From Flavobacteriaceae bacterium (GTDB lineage: Bacteria > Bacteroidota > Bacteroidia > Flavobacteriales > Flavobacteriaceae), in contig CANKLE010000001.1 in NCBI GenBank assembly GCA_947483075.1, positions 248,001 to 312,000 on the forward strand: a DNA stretch of 64,000 bases, in the 5' to 3' direction. Both the position numbers and the translations under genes were made by a program. Each line of letters starts with the position of its first letter. The first letter of the stretch is position 1. Shown in pieces: positions 18,453 through 27,822 of this stretch. Under the pieces are notes generated by a model. That model was not told the DNA's origin, ran no database searches, and saw only the letters and a program-made list of their open reading frames with translations.

Positions 18453-19226
18453 ATGAACACCCGCCAACAACAATTGCAAGCCTTTGAACGATTGCTCAAT
18501 GTAATGGACGATTTGCGCGCCCAATGCCCTTGGGACAAAAAGCAAACCATGGAATCGCTGCGGCACCTCACCATCGAGGAAACCTATGAATTGGGCGATG
18601 CCATATTAAATAACGACCTAAACGAAGTAAAAAAGGAGTTGGGCGACGTGTTGTTGCACATTGTGTTTTATGCCAAAATAGGCAGTGAAACCAACGATTT
18701 TGATATTGCCGATGTGTGCAACGAATTGTGTGAGAAACTCATCTTTAGACACCCTCATATTTATGGCGACGTGCAAGTAGCCGATGAAGAAGAGGTGAAG
18801 CGCAACTGGGAAAAACTCAAACTCAAGGAAGGTAAAAAATCAGTGTTGGAAGGTGTGCCCAAAGGATTGCCGGCGCTCGTAAAAGCCAGCCGCATTCAAG
18901 ACAAGGCCAAAGGGGTTGGCTTTGATTGGGAAGAACCGCAACAGGTATGGGAAAAAGTGCAGGAAGAATTACAGGAGTTGCAAGCCGAAGTGCAGGCAAA
19001 TAACCCCGATGCACTCGAAGCCGAATTTGGTGATGTGTTGTTTTCGCTCATCAATTACGCCCGATTTTTGAAGATCAATCCGGAGGATGCTTTGGAGCGC
19101 ACCAACAAAAAATTCATCAGCCGATTCCAGTATTTAGAGCAAAAAGCCGAGCAATTGGGCAAATCCTTGTCTGAGATGAGTTTGGCCGAAATGGATGTAT
19201 TTTGGAACGAGGCCAAGAAGTTGTAG
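18453..19226 (+). CDS. mazG: Nucleoside triphosphate pyrophosphohydrolase MazG
   Basis: A 257-residue tandem-domain MazG. The first domain shows CPWDKKQTMESLRHLTIEE and ELGDVLLHIVFYAKI (ExxE...ExxD metal site); the second repeats the pattern in EEPQQVWEKVQEEL and AEFGDVLFSLINYAR. It hydrolyses NTPs to NMP and pyrophosphate and can lower toxic nucleotide or ppGpp levels. It converges with the Crp/Fnr gene, only 3 nt apart. Confidence 0.95.
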   Translation: MNTRQQQLQAFERLLNVMDDLRAQCPWDKKQTMESLRHLTIEETYELGDAILNNDLNEVKKELGDVLLHIVFYAKIGSETNDFDIADVCNELCEKLIFRHPHIYGDVQVADEEEVKRNWEKLKLKEGKKSVLEGVPKGLPALVKASRIQDKAKGVGFDWEEPQQVWEKVQEELQELQAEVQANNPDALEAEFGDVLFSLINYARFLKINPEDALERTNKKFISRFQYLEQKAEQLGKSLSEMSLAEMDVFWNEAKKL

Positions 19227-19229
19227 AAC

Positions 19230-19910
19230 TTATTCTGAAATGCGTTTCAGTTTGGCTTTGTCGGTAATGGTGATTTTTTTGCCGGTCAATTCAATATAGC
19301 CCGCCTTATTAAATTCTGATAACAAGCGAATGCAGCTTTCGGTAGCGGTGCCAATCATACCGGCTAGTTCTTCGCGCGACAATTGAATGTGCAAGGAGCC
19401 GTCTGGGTGAGTACCAAAATCATCTTCCAAATACAACAGGGTTTCTGCCAACCGTTCCTTTACGTTTTTTTGTGCCATTGACACCATGTGGTCATCGGCA
19501 TCTTTGAGGTCTCCACACATGGAGCGCATTACGTTTAAGGAAAATTTATTGTTATCGGTAAATAACTCCATCACATCTGATTTGGGTATGAAGCATACTT
19601 GCATGTCTTCTAATGCTACGGCGGTGAGGTTTACCGGTTCGTCGCTAATCATCGAACGCTGGCCCAACAATTCTCCTTTTTTGACCAATTTTACAATTTG
19701 ATCTTTGCCGTTGGGACTCAATTTGGTCATCTTACAAACGCCATCTTTTACACAAAAAATACCGTTTACATTATCGCCCTCTTCAAAGATCACTTCCCCT
19801 TTTTTAATAATCTGTGATGTCTTACAGTCTGCCAACTTTAATAGCTCATCCTTAGACAGCGCTTTGAGCGAGCTAAATTCTCTTACGATACAATGTTCAC
19901 ATTTACTCAT
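19230..19910 (-). CDS. Crp/Fnr-family regulator of the cbb3 locus
   Basis: A 226-residue regulator: cyclic-nucleotide-type sensor domain (residues ~20-135) and C-terminal winged helix with LSREELAGMIGTATESCIRLL, where the Glu and Arg of the recognition helix match Fnr-type proteins that read TGA...TCA half sites. Cys4, Cys7 and Cys29 near the N-terminus, plus an internal Cys, recall the iron-sulfur ligands of Fnr, so oxygen or redox sensing is plausible. The ATG at 19910 gives the family N-terminus; the longer frame from 19940 is unlikely. It is divergent from fixI over a perfect palindrome; TAAATTTG on its own strand (19945 to 19938) may be its -7 box. Confidence 0.9.
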   Translation of the reverse strand: MSKCEHCIVREFSSLKALSKDELLKLADCKTSQIIKKGEVIFEEGDNVNGIFCVKDGVCKMTKLSPNGKDQIVKLVKKGELLGQRSMISDEPVNLTAVALEDMQVCFIPKSDVMELFTDNNKFSLNVMRSMCGDLKDADDHMVSMAQKNVKERLAETLLYLEDDFGTHPDGSLHIQLSREELAGMIGTATESCIRLLSEFNKAGYIELTGKKITITDKAKLKRISE

Positions 19911-19952
19911 ACAAAAAATTCTTAGGGGTAGACGGGACAAATTTAGCGTTTA

Positions 19953-19970
19953 ATATGACAAATGTCATAT
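19953..19970. promoter_or_regulatory. Candidate Crp/Fnr operator between regulator and fixI
   Basis: ATATGACAAATGTCATAT is a perfect inverted repeat with 7-bp arms around AAAT. It is centred almost midway between the two divergent start codons (about 42 nt to each). The TGAC-N4-GTCA core is of the Crp/Fnr type. Confidence 0.75.
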
Positions 19971-20011
19971 TTTATTTAACAACTGTTTATGTTCTTTGCG
20001 TCAGGTATAAA

Positions 20012-22399
20012 ATGAGCAAATTTATGGATGCATCTTCGTGTTTCCATTGTGGGTTAGACATCGATAAAAAGGCTGAAATTCTTTTTGACGACAAAGCATT
20101 TTGTTGTACAGGTTGCAAAACTGTCTACGAATTGTTTCGCGAAAATGAGTTGGGTTGTTATTATGATTTCGAACAATCGCCTGGAGCAACCCCTTTGGAT
20201 ATAAAGGGAAAATATGATTTTTTAGATAATGATGAGATTAGGACCAAATTGTTGGCCTTTCAAGAAGCCAACACCGCTATTGTTTCATTGCACATTCCTC
20301 ATATTCATTGCAGTTCGTGCATTTGGATTTTGGAAAATTTACAGCGTCTTCAGCAAGGAGTAATTAGCTCTCAGGTAAATTTTCCGCAAAAAAAAGTCCG
20401 TATTTCCTATCATTCAGACCAAGTTTCTCTGAAAGATTTAGTGTATTTACTGAGCAGTATTGGCTACGAACCCTACATCAGTTTAGAACAATACGACGCC
20501 AATCTAGAAAAGATTGACCGTAGTCTTACCTATAAATTGGGTGTAGCCTTCTTTTGTTTTGGCAACATTATGTTGTTGTCGTTTCCCGAGTATTTTGAAG
20601 GCCAAGAATTTTGGCTCGACCACTACCGCGGCTTCTTCCGTTGGCTCATTTTTGCATTGGCTTTGCCCAGTTTTTTCTATTCGGCCAGTGGCTATTATGT
20701 GGCCGCCTACCAAAGCATCAAAGCCCGTATGCTCAACATCGAAATTCCTATTGCCTTGGGAATAGTTGTCATGTTTGTGCGTTCTACGGTAGATATTGTG
20801 ATGAATTACGGCTCGGGCTTTTTTGATAGCCTTACCGGTTTGATTTTCTTTATGCTGTTGGGCAAAATGTTCCAGATAAAAACCTACAGTTTTTTGAGTT
20901 TTGAGCGCGATTTTAAGTCCTATTTTCCCATCGCTGTTACCCGAATTGTGGGCCAACACGAAGAAAATGTGCCGGTCTATCACATCGAGAAAGGCAACCG
21001 CTTGCTCATTCGCAACCAAGAATTAATACCAGTTGATGGCATTCTCATCAGTGCTTCGGCTGATATTGATTACAGTTTTGTGACGGGAGAGGCGGTGCCT
21101 ATTGCCAAAAAATCGGGCGATAAAATATATGCCGGAGGCAAGCAAATGGGATCCGTAATCGAGATGGAAGTGTTGCAATCGGTGTCGCAAAGTTACCTTA
21201 CGCAGTTGTGGAGCAACGAGGTGTTTCAGAAAAAAATTGATCAAAAACACAAAACCATCACCGATGCCATAAGTCGTTATTTCACACCTGTTTTATTGTT
21301 TATTGCTTTTGCGGGCTTTGGCTATTGGATTTTTAATGACACCCAAACCGCCTTTAATGTATTTACCGCCGTGCTCATCGTAGCCTGTCCTTGTGCTTTG
21401 GCCTTGACCGCTCCGTTTACCTTTGGGAATGTGTTGCGTATTTTGGGCAAACAAAAATGCTACCTTAAAAACGCCTTAGTTATCGAACAAATGGCCAAGG
21501 TAGATACACTTGTTTTTGACAAAACAGGTACGCTTACCACCACCAATAAAACAACGATCCTATACGAAGGAGATTCCATTAGCGCCTCCAATTTGGGGGT
21601 ACTCAAAAATGTATTGCGTGCATCCAATCATCCGCTGAGCCGCATGGTCTATGATTATTTGCCAGAGGCTCCCAAAATGGCTGTTTCGTCATTTGTAGAA
21701 CATACCGGAAATGGTATTGCCGCCGAATGCGAAGGGCAAACGATCCAATTGGGTTCAGCCAGTTTTTTGGGTAAATCAACTCCAGCTGATGTAAACCAAA
21801 CTCAGGTGCATGTCGCAATCGACGAAAAGTACTGCGGTTGTTTTGTATTTCACAACCACTACCGCGAAGGGCTGGATACCTTATTTGCCCAATTGGCCAA
21901 AACCTATACGGTAAAAGTGCTTTCGGGCGATAACGAAGGCGAACGCGAAACCTTGCAACTGCTTTTGCCCGTCGGAACCGAATTGGTGTTTAACCAAAAA
22001 CCCGAGCAAAAATTGGCCTTCATCAAACAGTTGCAAGAAAACGGAGCCAATGTGATGATGATTGGCGACGGACTCAACGATGCCGGTGCCTTGGCCCAAA
22101 GCAATATGGGCATGGCCATTTCAGAAAACGTGAATGTGTTTTCGCCCGCCTGTGATGCGATTTTGGATGCGAGCCAGTTTGCCCAATTGGGCGGCTATTT
22201 GCGCTTGGCCAAAGATTCGATTACCACTATAAAAATGAGTTTCACCCTCTCGTTGTTGTACAATATCGTAGGCTTGTCGTTTGCAGTGAGCGGTCGTTTG
22301 GAACCCATTATTGCCGCGATCATTATGCCGTTGAGCACCATAACCATCGTGAGTTTTGTGACGGTGATGAGTAATTATTTTGCGAGAAGGAGGAGTTAG
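20012..22399 (+). CDS. fixI: Copper-transporting P-type ATPase of cbb3 oxidase assembly
   Basis: A 795-residue P1B ATPase (FixI/CcoI). The N-terminal ~50 residues hold a cysteine cluster (CFHCGLDID and CCTGC); a heavy-metal domain with HIHCSSCIWIL follows; then ~8 helices with TGEAVP (actuator), CPCALAL (ion site), DKTGTLT (phosphorylation) and GDGLNDAGAL (hinge). It supplies copper for the CcoN binuclear centre by export across the inner membrane. The ATG at 20012 (MSKFMDASS) is preferred over the frame start at 19955, which would overlap the operator. Confidence 0.93.
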   Translation: MSKFMDASSCFHCGLDIDKKAEILFDDKAFCCTGCKTVYELFRENELGCYYDFEQSPGATPLDIKGKYDFLDNDEIRTKLLAFQEANTAIVSLHIPHIHCSSCIWILENLQRLQQGVISSQVNFPQKKVRISYHSDQVSLKDLVYLLSSIGYEPYISLEQYDANLEKIDRSLTYKLGVAFFCFGNIMLLSFPEYFEGQEFWLDHYRGFFRWLIFALALPSFFYSASGYYVAAYQSIKARMLNIEIPIALGIVVMFVRSTVDIVMNYGSGFFDSLTGLIFFMLLGKMFQIKTYSFLSFERDFKSYFPIAVTRIVGQHEENVPVYHIEKGNRLLIRNQELIPVDGILISASADIDYSFVTGEAVPIAKKSGDKIYAGGKQMGSVIEMEVLQSVSQSYLTQLWSNEVFQKKIDQKHKTITDAISRYFTPVLLFIAFAGFGYWIFNDTQTAFNVFTAVLIVACPCALALTAPFTFGNVLRILGKQKCYLKNALVIEQMAKVDTLVFDKTGTLTTTNKTTILYEGDSISASNLGVLKNVLRASNHPLSRMVYDYLPEAPKMAVSSFVEHTGNGIAAECEGQTIQLGSASFLGKSTPADVNQTQVHVAIDEKYCGCFVFHNHYREGLDTLFAQLAKTYTVKVLSGDNEGERETLQLLLPVGTELVFNQKPEQKLAFIKQLQENGANVMMIGDGLNDAGALAQSNMGMAISENVNVFSPACDAILDASQFAQLGGYLRLAKDSITTIKMSFTLSLLYNIVGLSFAVSGRLEPIIAAIIMPLSTITIVSFVTVMSNYFARRRS

Positions 22400-22800
22400 T
22401 TTCAGGTTTCAGGTTTCAAGTTTCAGGTTGAGTTGGCATTCGCCAAGTTTTAGGTTTCAAGTTTCAAGTTTCAGGTTTCAAGTTGAGTTGGCATACGCCA
22501 AGTTTCAGGTTTTAAGTTTCAGGTTTCAAGTTTCAGGTTTCAAGTTGTTTGAATTATACTAAGATCAATCATATGATAAGCACTATAGCAAAGCGGAAAT
22601 ACTATATAACATGAAACTTGAAACCTGAAACAAAAAAAAGCACTATAGCAAAGCGGAACCATTCATTTAGTGAAACCTGAAACCTGAAACTTGAAACAAA
22701 AAAAAGATCTATAGCAAAGCGGAACCATTCATTTCGTGAAACCTGAAACTTGAAACTTGAAACCTTAAACTTGAAACAAAAACCAACAAAGCACAGCGTA
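22398..22800. repeat. GTTTCAG/GTTTCAA heptad arrays in both orientations
   Basis: Between fixI and ccoS, GTTTCAG, GTTTCAA and similar heptads run from ~22398 to 22553, interrupted twice by TTGGCATTCGCCAA-like mini-hairpins (22433-22446, 22488-22501). The complementary CTGAAAC/TTGAAAC heptads run from ~22612 to 22790 and are separated by three copies of a word containing TATAGCAAAGCGGAA (about 22584, 22644, 22708). The whole can fold into a long imperfect hairpin. Reading frames here only reflect the heptads. Confidence 0.8.
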
Positions 22801-22824
22801 GTTATTTGAAACAAAAACCAACGC

Positions 22825-22868
22825 ATGATAAATATCATAAAATAACCCAACCGTCAACCCTAATTTTG
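22825..22868 (+). promoter_or_regulatory. Candidate Crp/Fnr operator and promoter for ccoS
   Basis: ATGATAAATATCAT (22825-22838), a palindrome with 5-bp arms around AAAT, is followed 22 nt later by TAATTTTG (22861-22868), a full -7 box. The spacing places the operator near -42, the usual position for direct activation by Fnr-type proteins. ccoS starts at 22888. Confidence 0.7.
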
Positions 22869-22887
22869 ACTAAACATTTAAGTAGGT

Positions 22888-23073
22888 ATGAGTGTCATTT
22901 ATTTATTAATCTCCATCAGTATCGTGGTTGCCATTGTCTTTTTTGTTGCTTTTGTGAAAGCAGTCAAATCAGGCCAATTTGACGATGATTATACCCCGTC
23001 GGTGCGCATGCTCTTTGACGACGAATTACGTAAAACCAAAATAGAACTAACAACAGACGAAAAACAACTTTAA
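22888..23073 (+). CDS. ccoS: cbb3 oxidase maturation protein CcoS
   Basis: A 61-residue protein with one N-terminal membrane helix (residues ~3-24) and the short acidic tail SGQFDDDYTPSVRMLFDDE typical of CcoS, needed for insertion of redox cofactors into CcoN. It opens the cco operon; ccoNO begins 2 nt after its stop. Confidence 0.9.
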   Translation: MSVIYLLISISIVVAIVFFVAFVKAVKSGQFDDDYTPSVRMLFDDELRKTKIELTTDEKQL

Positions 23074-23075
23074 TT

Positions 23076-25265
23076 ATGGAAATGCAACAATTTTATTACG
23101 ACAACAAAATTGTAAAAAAATTCCTGTATGCCACCATCGTATTTGGGGTAGTAGGAATGTTAGTAGGGCTACTTTTAGCCATCTTATTTCTTTTTCCAAA
23201 CCTCACCGAGGGGATTTCTTGGTTGAGCTTTGGTCGATTGAGACCTTTACACACCAACGCTGTCATTTTTGCCTTTGTGGGCAATGCGATGTTTGCAGGG
23301 ATTTATTATTCGCTACAACGCCTTTTGAAAGCGCGTATGTTTAGCGATTTCTTGAGTAACGTGCACTTTTGGGGCTGGCAACTGATCATCGTAGCTGCTG
23401 CCATTTCTCTACCATTAGGAATCACTACATCCAAAGAATACGCCGAATTAGAATGGCCCATAGATATTGCCATCGCCTTAATTTGGGTGGTGTTTGGAAT
23501 CAACATGATTGGAACCATTCTTAAACGCAGAGAACGCCACTTGTATGTAGCGATCTGGTTTTACATTGCCACCTTTGTAACGGTTGCGGTCTTGCATATT
23601 TTTAACAGTTTGGAACTTCCCGTTTCGGCCTTAAAAAGTTACTCGGTCTATGCTGGAGTACAAGATGCCTTGGTGCAGTGGTGGTACGGACACAATGCAG
23701 TGGCCTTTTTCTTAACCACACCCTTCTTGGGATTGATGTACTATTTTGTTCCCAAAGCCGCCAACCGTCCGGTGTATTCGTATCGATTATCGATCGTCCA
23801 CTTTTGGTCGTTGATCTTCATATACATCTGGGCAGGACCGCACCATTTGTTGTACTCGGCTTTGCCCAATTGGGCGCAAAACCTAGGTGTAGTATTTTCG
23901 ATTATGCTCATCGCTCCGTCTTGGGGCGGTATGATCAATGGGTTGCTTACGCTTCGTGGCGCTTGGGACAAAGTGCGGGAAGAACCCGTATTGAAATTCT
24001 TTGTCGTGGCGATTACCGGCTACGGAATGGCCACGTTTGAAGGGCCTATGCTTTCGTTAAAAAATGTAAACGCCATCGCCCACTTTACCGACTGGATTAT
24101 TGCCCACGTGCACGTAGGTGCCTTGGCTTGGAACGGATTCATGGCTTTTGGTATGATTTATTGGTTAATTCCGCGCATGACCAAAGGCAGTTTGTATTCG
24201 ACCAAATTGGCCAACTTTCACTTTTGGATTGGCACCTTGGGAATCATCTTGTATACGTTGCCGATGTACGTGGCTGGATTTACGCAAGCTTCGATGTGGA
24301 AACAATTTAATCCGGATGGTACCTTAACGTATGGTAACTTTTTAGAAACCGTAACCGAAATCATGCCCATGTATTGGATGCGTGCAGTAGGAGGAACCTT
24401 GTACTTGGTAGGTATGTTGGTGTTGGTGTACAACATCATCCAAACCGTGAGAGCCAATGCCGCTGTAGAAGACGAATTGGCCGAAGCACCAGAATTGCAA
24501 GAAGTGAGCGCCAAACGGGTGAAAGGTGAAAAATACCACAGCTGGTTAGAACGTCGCCCCATTCAATTGACCTTGTTTGCTACAGTAGCCATATTAATTG
24601 GTGGAATCATTCAGATTGTTCCCACGATTATGGTGAAATCAAATATCCCCACCATTGCCAGTGTAAAACCCTATACGCCGCTCGAATTAGAAGGCCGTGA
24701 TTTATACATCCGCGAAGGTTGTGTAGGTTGTCACTCGCAAAACGTGCGTCCGTTCCGCTCTGAAGTAGAACGCTACGGCGTGCAATCTAAGGCGGGAGAG
24801 TTTGTGTATGATCACCCCTTCTTGTGGGGATCTAAACGCACCGGACCCGATTTGTTGCGCGAAGGACAAAAATACAACGACAACTGGCACTTTAATCACT
24901 TCTGGAGTCCGCAAAGTATTTCGGCCGGATCAATCATGCCCAGTTACAAATGGTTGTTTGAAAACAAAGCGATGGATGTATCCTTGACCCAGAAAAAAAT
25001 GAAAGCCATGGCTACCCTGGGTGTGCCATATACAGAAGCTGATATCGCCCATGCACAAGAAAATTTGCGCACTCAAGCAATTGGCATCGAAAATAACTTG
25101 AAAAACGACCCCGATTTTGTGAAAAGTTACGAAGACAGTAAGAAAAAAGCCGAGGCCAAAGGAGAAGCATTTGTGCCGATGAACCAACGTGAAATTGTCG
25201 CCTTAATTGCCTACATCCAACGGTTGGGAACCGACATCAAAGTAAAAGATAACGCTAAAAAATAG
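23076..25265 (+). CDS. ccoNO: cbb3 cytochrome oxidase fused subunits I and II (CcoN-CcoO)
   Basis: A 729-residue fusion normal for Bacteroidota. Residues ~1-480 are CcoN with about twelve helices and the heme and copper His ligands (LRPLHTNAVIFAF, WWYGHNAVAFFL, IWAGPHHLLY, FTDWIIAHVHVGALAWNGF). Residues ~500-729 are CcoO, a membrane-anchored monoheme cytochrome c with REGCVGCHSQ. The complex reduces oxygen at high affinity and pumps protons. Confidence 0.95.
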   Translation: MEMQQFYYDNKIVKKFLYATIVFGVVGMLVGLLLAILFLFPNLTEGISWLSFGRLRPLHTNAVIFAFVGNAMFAGIYYSLQRLLKARMFSDFLSNVHFWGWQLIIVAAAISLPLGITTSKEYAELEWPIDIAIALIWVVFGINMIGTILKRRERHLYVAIWFYIATFVTVAVLHIFNSLELPVSALKSYSVYAGVQDALVQWWYGHNAVAFFLTTPFLGLMYYFVPKAANRPVYSYRLSIVHFWSLIFIYIWAGPHHLLYSALPNWAQNLGVVFSIMLIAPSWGGMINGLLTLRGAWDKVREEPVLKFFVVAITGYGMATFEGPMLSLKNVNAIAHFTDWIIAHVHVGALAWNGFMAFGMIYWLIPRMTKGSLYSTKLANFHFWIGTLGIILYTLPMYVAGFTQASMWKQFNPDGTLTYGNFLETVTEIMPMYWMRAVGGTLYLVGMLVLVYNIIQTVRANAAVEDELAEAPELQEVSAKRVKGEKYHSWLERRPIQLTLFATVAILIGGIIQIVPTIMVKSNIPTIASVKPYTPLELEGRDLYIREGCVGCHSQNVRPFRSEVERYGVQSKAGEFVYDHPFLWGSKRTGPDLLREGQKYNDNWHFNHFWSPQSISAGSIMPSYKWLFENKAMDVSLTQKKMKAMATLGVPYTEADIAHAQENLRTQAIGIENNLKNDPDFVKSYEDSKKKAEAKGEAFVPMNQREIVALIAYIQRLGTDIKVKDNAKK

Positions 25266-25270
25266 AAGCC

Positions 25271-25441
25271 ATGTTTGAACAAATAAAACATTCCATGGAA
25301 ACCATCGCCGGAGTGGCGATCTATCCGATACTGTCTTTGTCTATCTTTTTCTTGTTTTTTGTGGGATTAGGCCTTTGGGTGTATACCTATAAAAAAGAAA
25401 AAATAGACGAGTTGAGTAAACTTCCTTTTCACGATAATTAA
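25271..25441 (+). CDS. ccoQ: CcoQ-like small subunit
   Basis: A 56-residue ORF beginning MFEQIKHSMETIAG, with one membrane helix (YPILSLSIFFLFFVGLGLW) and a charged tail KKEKIDELSKLPFHDN. Position between ccoNO and ccoP and its shape fit CcoQ, the small subunit that stabilises the complex. It is 5 nt after ccoNO and 17 nt before ccoP. Confidence 0.85.
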   Translation: MFEQIKHSMETIAGVAIYPILSLSIFFLFFVGLGLWVYTYKKEKIDELSKLPFHDN

Positions 25442-25458
25442 TCCTAATCAAGTAAAAA

Positions 25459-26388
25459 ATGAAAAAATTACTTCCCGTATATGTTAGAGTGCCTGTAATA
25501 TTCTTCAGTGTAATGCTTGCACTCGAATATTTTATTGACTCTGGAGATCGTCCCGCTTTTGTAAAGTACCCGATGGTTTTGCTTTTTCTTCTGGTGTTCT
25601 TATTCTTGTTGATTGCCATAGAAATCACGATGAATGCGGTAGATACCATTACCTATCATTTGTTGACGGATGAACAAAAAAACCAATTGGATGCGGCCAA
25701 AAACATCAGCATTACCGATAGCCAATGGTACAAAAATCTGGTTAAAGCCTTGACCAAATCGACGCCTATCGAAAGCGAGCACGAGTTGTTGTTGCAGCAC
25801 GATTATGATGGCATCAAAGAGCTAGACAATAACTTACCGCCTTGGTGGGTCTATTTGTTTTACATGACCATTGTTTTTGCGGCAGTCTATTTAGTGCGTT
25901 TTCACCTTATGGGCGGAGATACCCAAGAAATGGAACTGAAAAATGAAATTGCCCAAGCCAAAATTGAGGTAGCCGCCTACCTAAAAACGGCTCCCGATAT
26001 GATGGATGAAAAATCAGTGACTTTATTGACTGATCCAGCCTCCTTGGCAGAAGGTAAAGCCGTTTTTACAGCCAATTGCATTCCCTGTCACCGCCCTGAT
26101 GCCGGAGGTCAAATAGGACCTAACCTTACCGATACCCAATGGATATTAGGCGGGGGTATCAAAAACGTGTTCCACACCTTGATGAATGGCGGTCGCGATG
26201 GCAAAGGAATGATTTCTTGGAAAACCACTTTGAAACCACTTCAGATGCAAAAAGTGGCCAGCTACGTACTTTCATTACAAGGCAGTAATCCGGTAAATCC
26301 AAAAGCACCTGAAGGAGAAGTGTGGGTAGATCCTTTGGCTGCCCAAGTGCCAGCTGCGGTAATTGATAGCGCCACAATAAAAAAATAA
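25459..26388 (+). CDS. ccoP: cbb3 cytochrome oxidase subunit III (CcoP)
   Basis: A 309-residue membrane-anchored cytochrome c. Two helices lie at residues ~10-55 and ~130-150, then a periplasmic domain with a single heme site NCIPCHRPD and a Met-ligand region GMISWKTTL. Proteobacterial CcoP usually has two hemes; only one CxxCH is seen here, as is common in Bacteroidota. Confidence 0.93.
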   Translation: MKKLLPVYVRVPVIFFSVMLALEYFIDSGDRPAFVKYPMVLLFLLVFLFLLIAIEITMNAVDTITYHLLTDEQKNQLDAAKNISITDSQWYKNLVKALTKSTPIESEHELLLQHDYDGIKELDNNLPPWWVYLFYMTIVFAAVYLVRFHLMGGDTQEMELKNEIAQAKIEVAAYLKTAPDMMDEKSVTLLTDPASLAEGKAVFTANCIPCHRPDAGGQIGPNLTDTQWILGGGIKNVFHTLMNGGRDGKGMISWKTTLKPLQMQKVASYVLSLQGSNPVNPKAPEGEVWVDPLAAQVPAAVIDSATIKK

Positions 26389-26391
26389 GCC

Positions 26392-27810
26392 ATGCCCAAT
26401 TTGCCAGAGGAAGCTTTTAGAGATTCTATTGCTACAATAGATGAAGTCGGGAAACGCAAATTTATTTTTCCGAAAAAGCCAGCGGGTAAATTCTATACCT
26501 ACCGCAAATGGGTAAGTTATTTTTTATTAGCAGTATTGATCGCCAACCCATTTGTAAAAATTAACGGCCATCAATTCATGTTGTTCAATGTGCTGGAACG
26601 CCGATTTAACTTGTTTGGATTTCCGTTTTGGCCCCAAGATTTTTACCTCTTTGTCCTGTTTATGCTCGTTGGAGTGGTTTTTGTGATTTTGTTTACGGTA
26701 ATTTTTGGGCGAATATTTTGCGGCTGGATTTGTCCGCAGACCATTTTTCTAGAACTGGTTTTTCGCCGCATCGAATATTGGATTGAAGGCGATCGACCTG
26801 CTCAACTCAAATTAGCCAATCAAAAATGGGACGCAGAGAAAATTAGAAAAAAAGGACTCAAGTGGATTGTTTTTGTGCTAATATCTTTTGGAATTGCCAA
26901 TGTGTTTTTGGCCTACCTCATTGGGAGTGATGCCTTGTTTCAAATGGTAGAAGATGGTCCGTTTATGCACCAAGGCAGCTTGGTTGCTTTACTAATTTTT
27001 ACTGGCGTATTTTATTTTGTATTTGTATGGTTTAGAGAGCAAGTATGCATCATTGCTTGTCCCTACGGTCGATTGCAAGGCGTCTTGCTCGACAACAAAT
27101 CGATCAATGTGGCCTATGATTTTGTGCACGGCGAACGCGAGCAGGGCAGAGCAAAGTTTCATAAAAACGAAGATCGTGCTGCATTGGGAATTGGCGACTG
27201 CATTGATTGTAAACACTGCATACACGTGTGTCCAACCGGAATTGACATCCGCAACGGAACCCAATTGGAATGCACCAATTGTACCGCTTGTATTGACGAA
27301 TGCGCTACAGTGATGGACAGTGTAGGTTTGCCTCAAGGGTTGATTCGCTATGCTTCAGAAGACGAAATCGAGAAAAATGCCAAATTCAACTACACGACCC
27401 GCATGAAAGGATATACCGCCGTGTTGGTGATTTTAATAGGCGTTTTAACCGGTTTGTTGTTTTTGCGCACCGAAGTAGAAACCGTGATTTTGCGTTTGCC
27501 CGGTGAGTTGTATCAGCACAAAGGAGACAACATCAGCAATATTTTCACCTACAAAATCATCAACAAAACAAACGTCGATTTTAGAGATATCCATTTTAAA
27601 TTGGTGGGCATTAAAGGAAAAATAAATGTAGTGGGCAAACAAGATTTTGTGGTACCCAAACAAGGCATGAACGAAGGCACAATGTTTATTGAAATCAATC
27701 AATTTTTATTAGATCACGACCGAACTAAGTTAAAAATTGAGGTATTTAATGGCACGCAAAAAATAGAATCCACACACACAAATTTTTTAAGCCCAAGAAA
27801 TTTTGACTAA
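26392..27810 (+). CDS. ccoG: cbb3 oxidase assembly protein CcoG (RdxA/FixG)
   Basis: A 472-residue membrane iron-sulfur protein. About five helices include the CGWICPQ and CIIACPYGRLQG motifs; two 4Fe-4S ferredoxin clusters lie in CIDCKHCIHVCPTGID and CTNCTACIDEC. The C-terminal ~110 residues are an immunoglobulin-like periplasmic domain. It is thought to reduce copper for delivery to CcoN. It starts 3 nt after ccoP. Confidence 0.95.
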   Translation: MPNLPEEAFRDSIATIDEVGKRKFIFPKKPAGKFYTYRKWVSYFLLAVLIANPFVKINGHQFMLFNVLERRFNLFGFPFWPQDFYLFVLFMLVGVVFVILFTVIFGRIFCGWICPQTIFLELVFRRIEYWIEGDRPAQLKLANQKWDAEKIRKKGLKWIVFVLISFGIANVFLAYLIGSDALFQMVEDGPFMHQGSLVALLIFTGVFYFVFVWFREQVCIIACPYGRLQGVLLDNKSINVAYDFVHGEREQGRAKFHKNEDRAALGIGDCIDCKHCIHVCPTGIDIRNGTQLECTNCTACIDECATVMDSVGLPQGLIRYASEDEIEKNAKFNYTTRMKGYTAVLVILIGVLTGLLFLRTEVETVILRLPGELYQHKGDNISNIFTYKIINKTNVDFRDIHFKLVGIKGKINVVGKQDFVVPKQGMNEGTMFIEINQFLLDHDRTKLKIEVFNGTQKIESTHTNFLSPRNFD

Positions 27811-27822
27811 TTACAGAATTAT

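Noticed and set aside
22398-22800. CRISPR array
   Set aside because: Units are 7 nt, contiguous and without unique spacers; no cas genes are nearby.
22380-22850. ORFs with repeating FRFQVSS and KFKVSSF patterns
   Set aside because: The peptides simply mirror the GTTTCAG heptads read in one frame; there is no reason to think they are translated.
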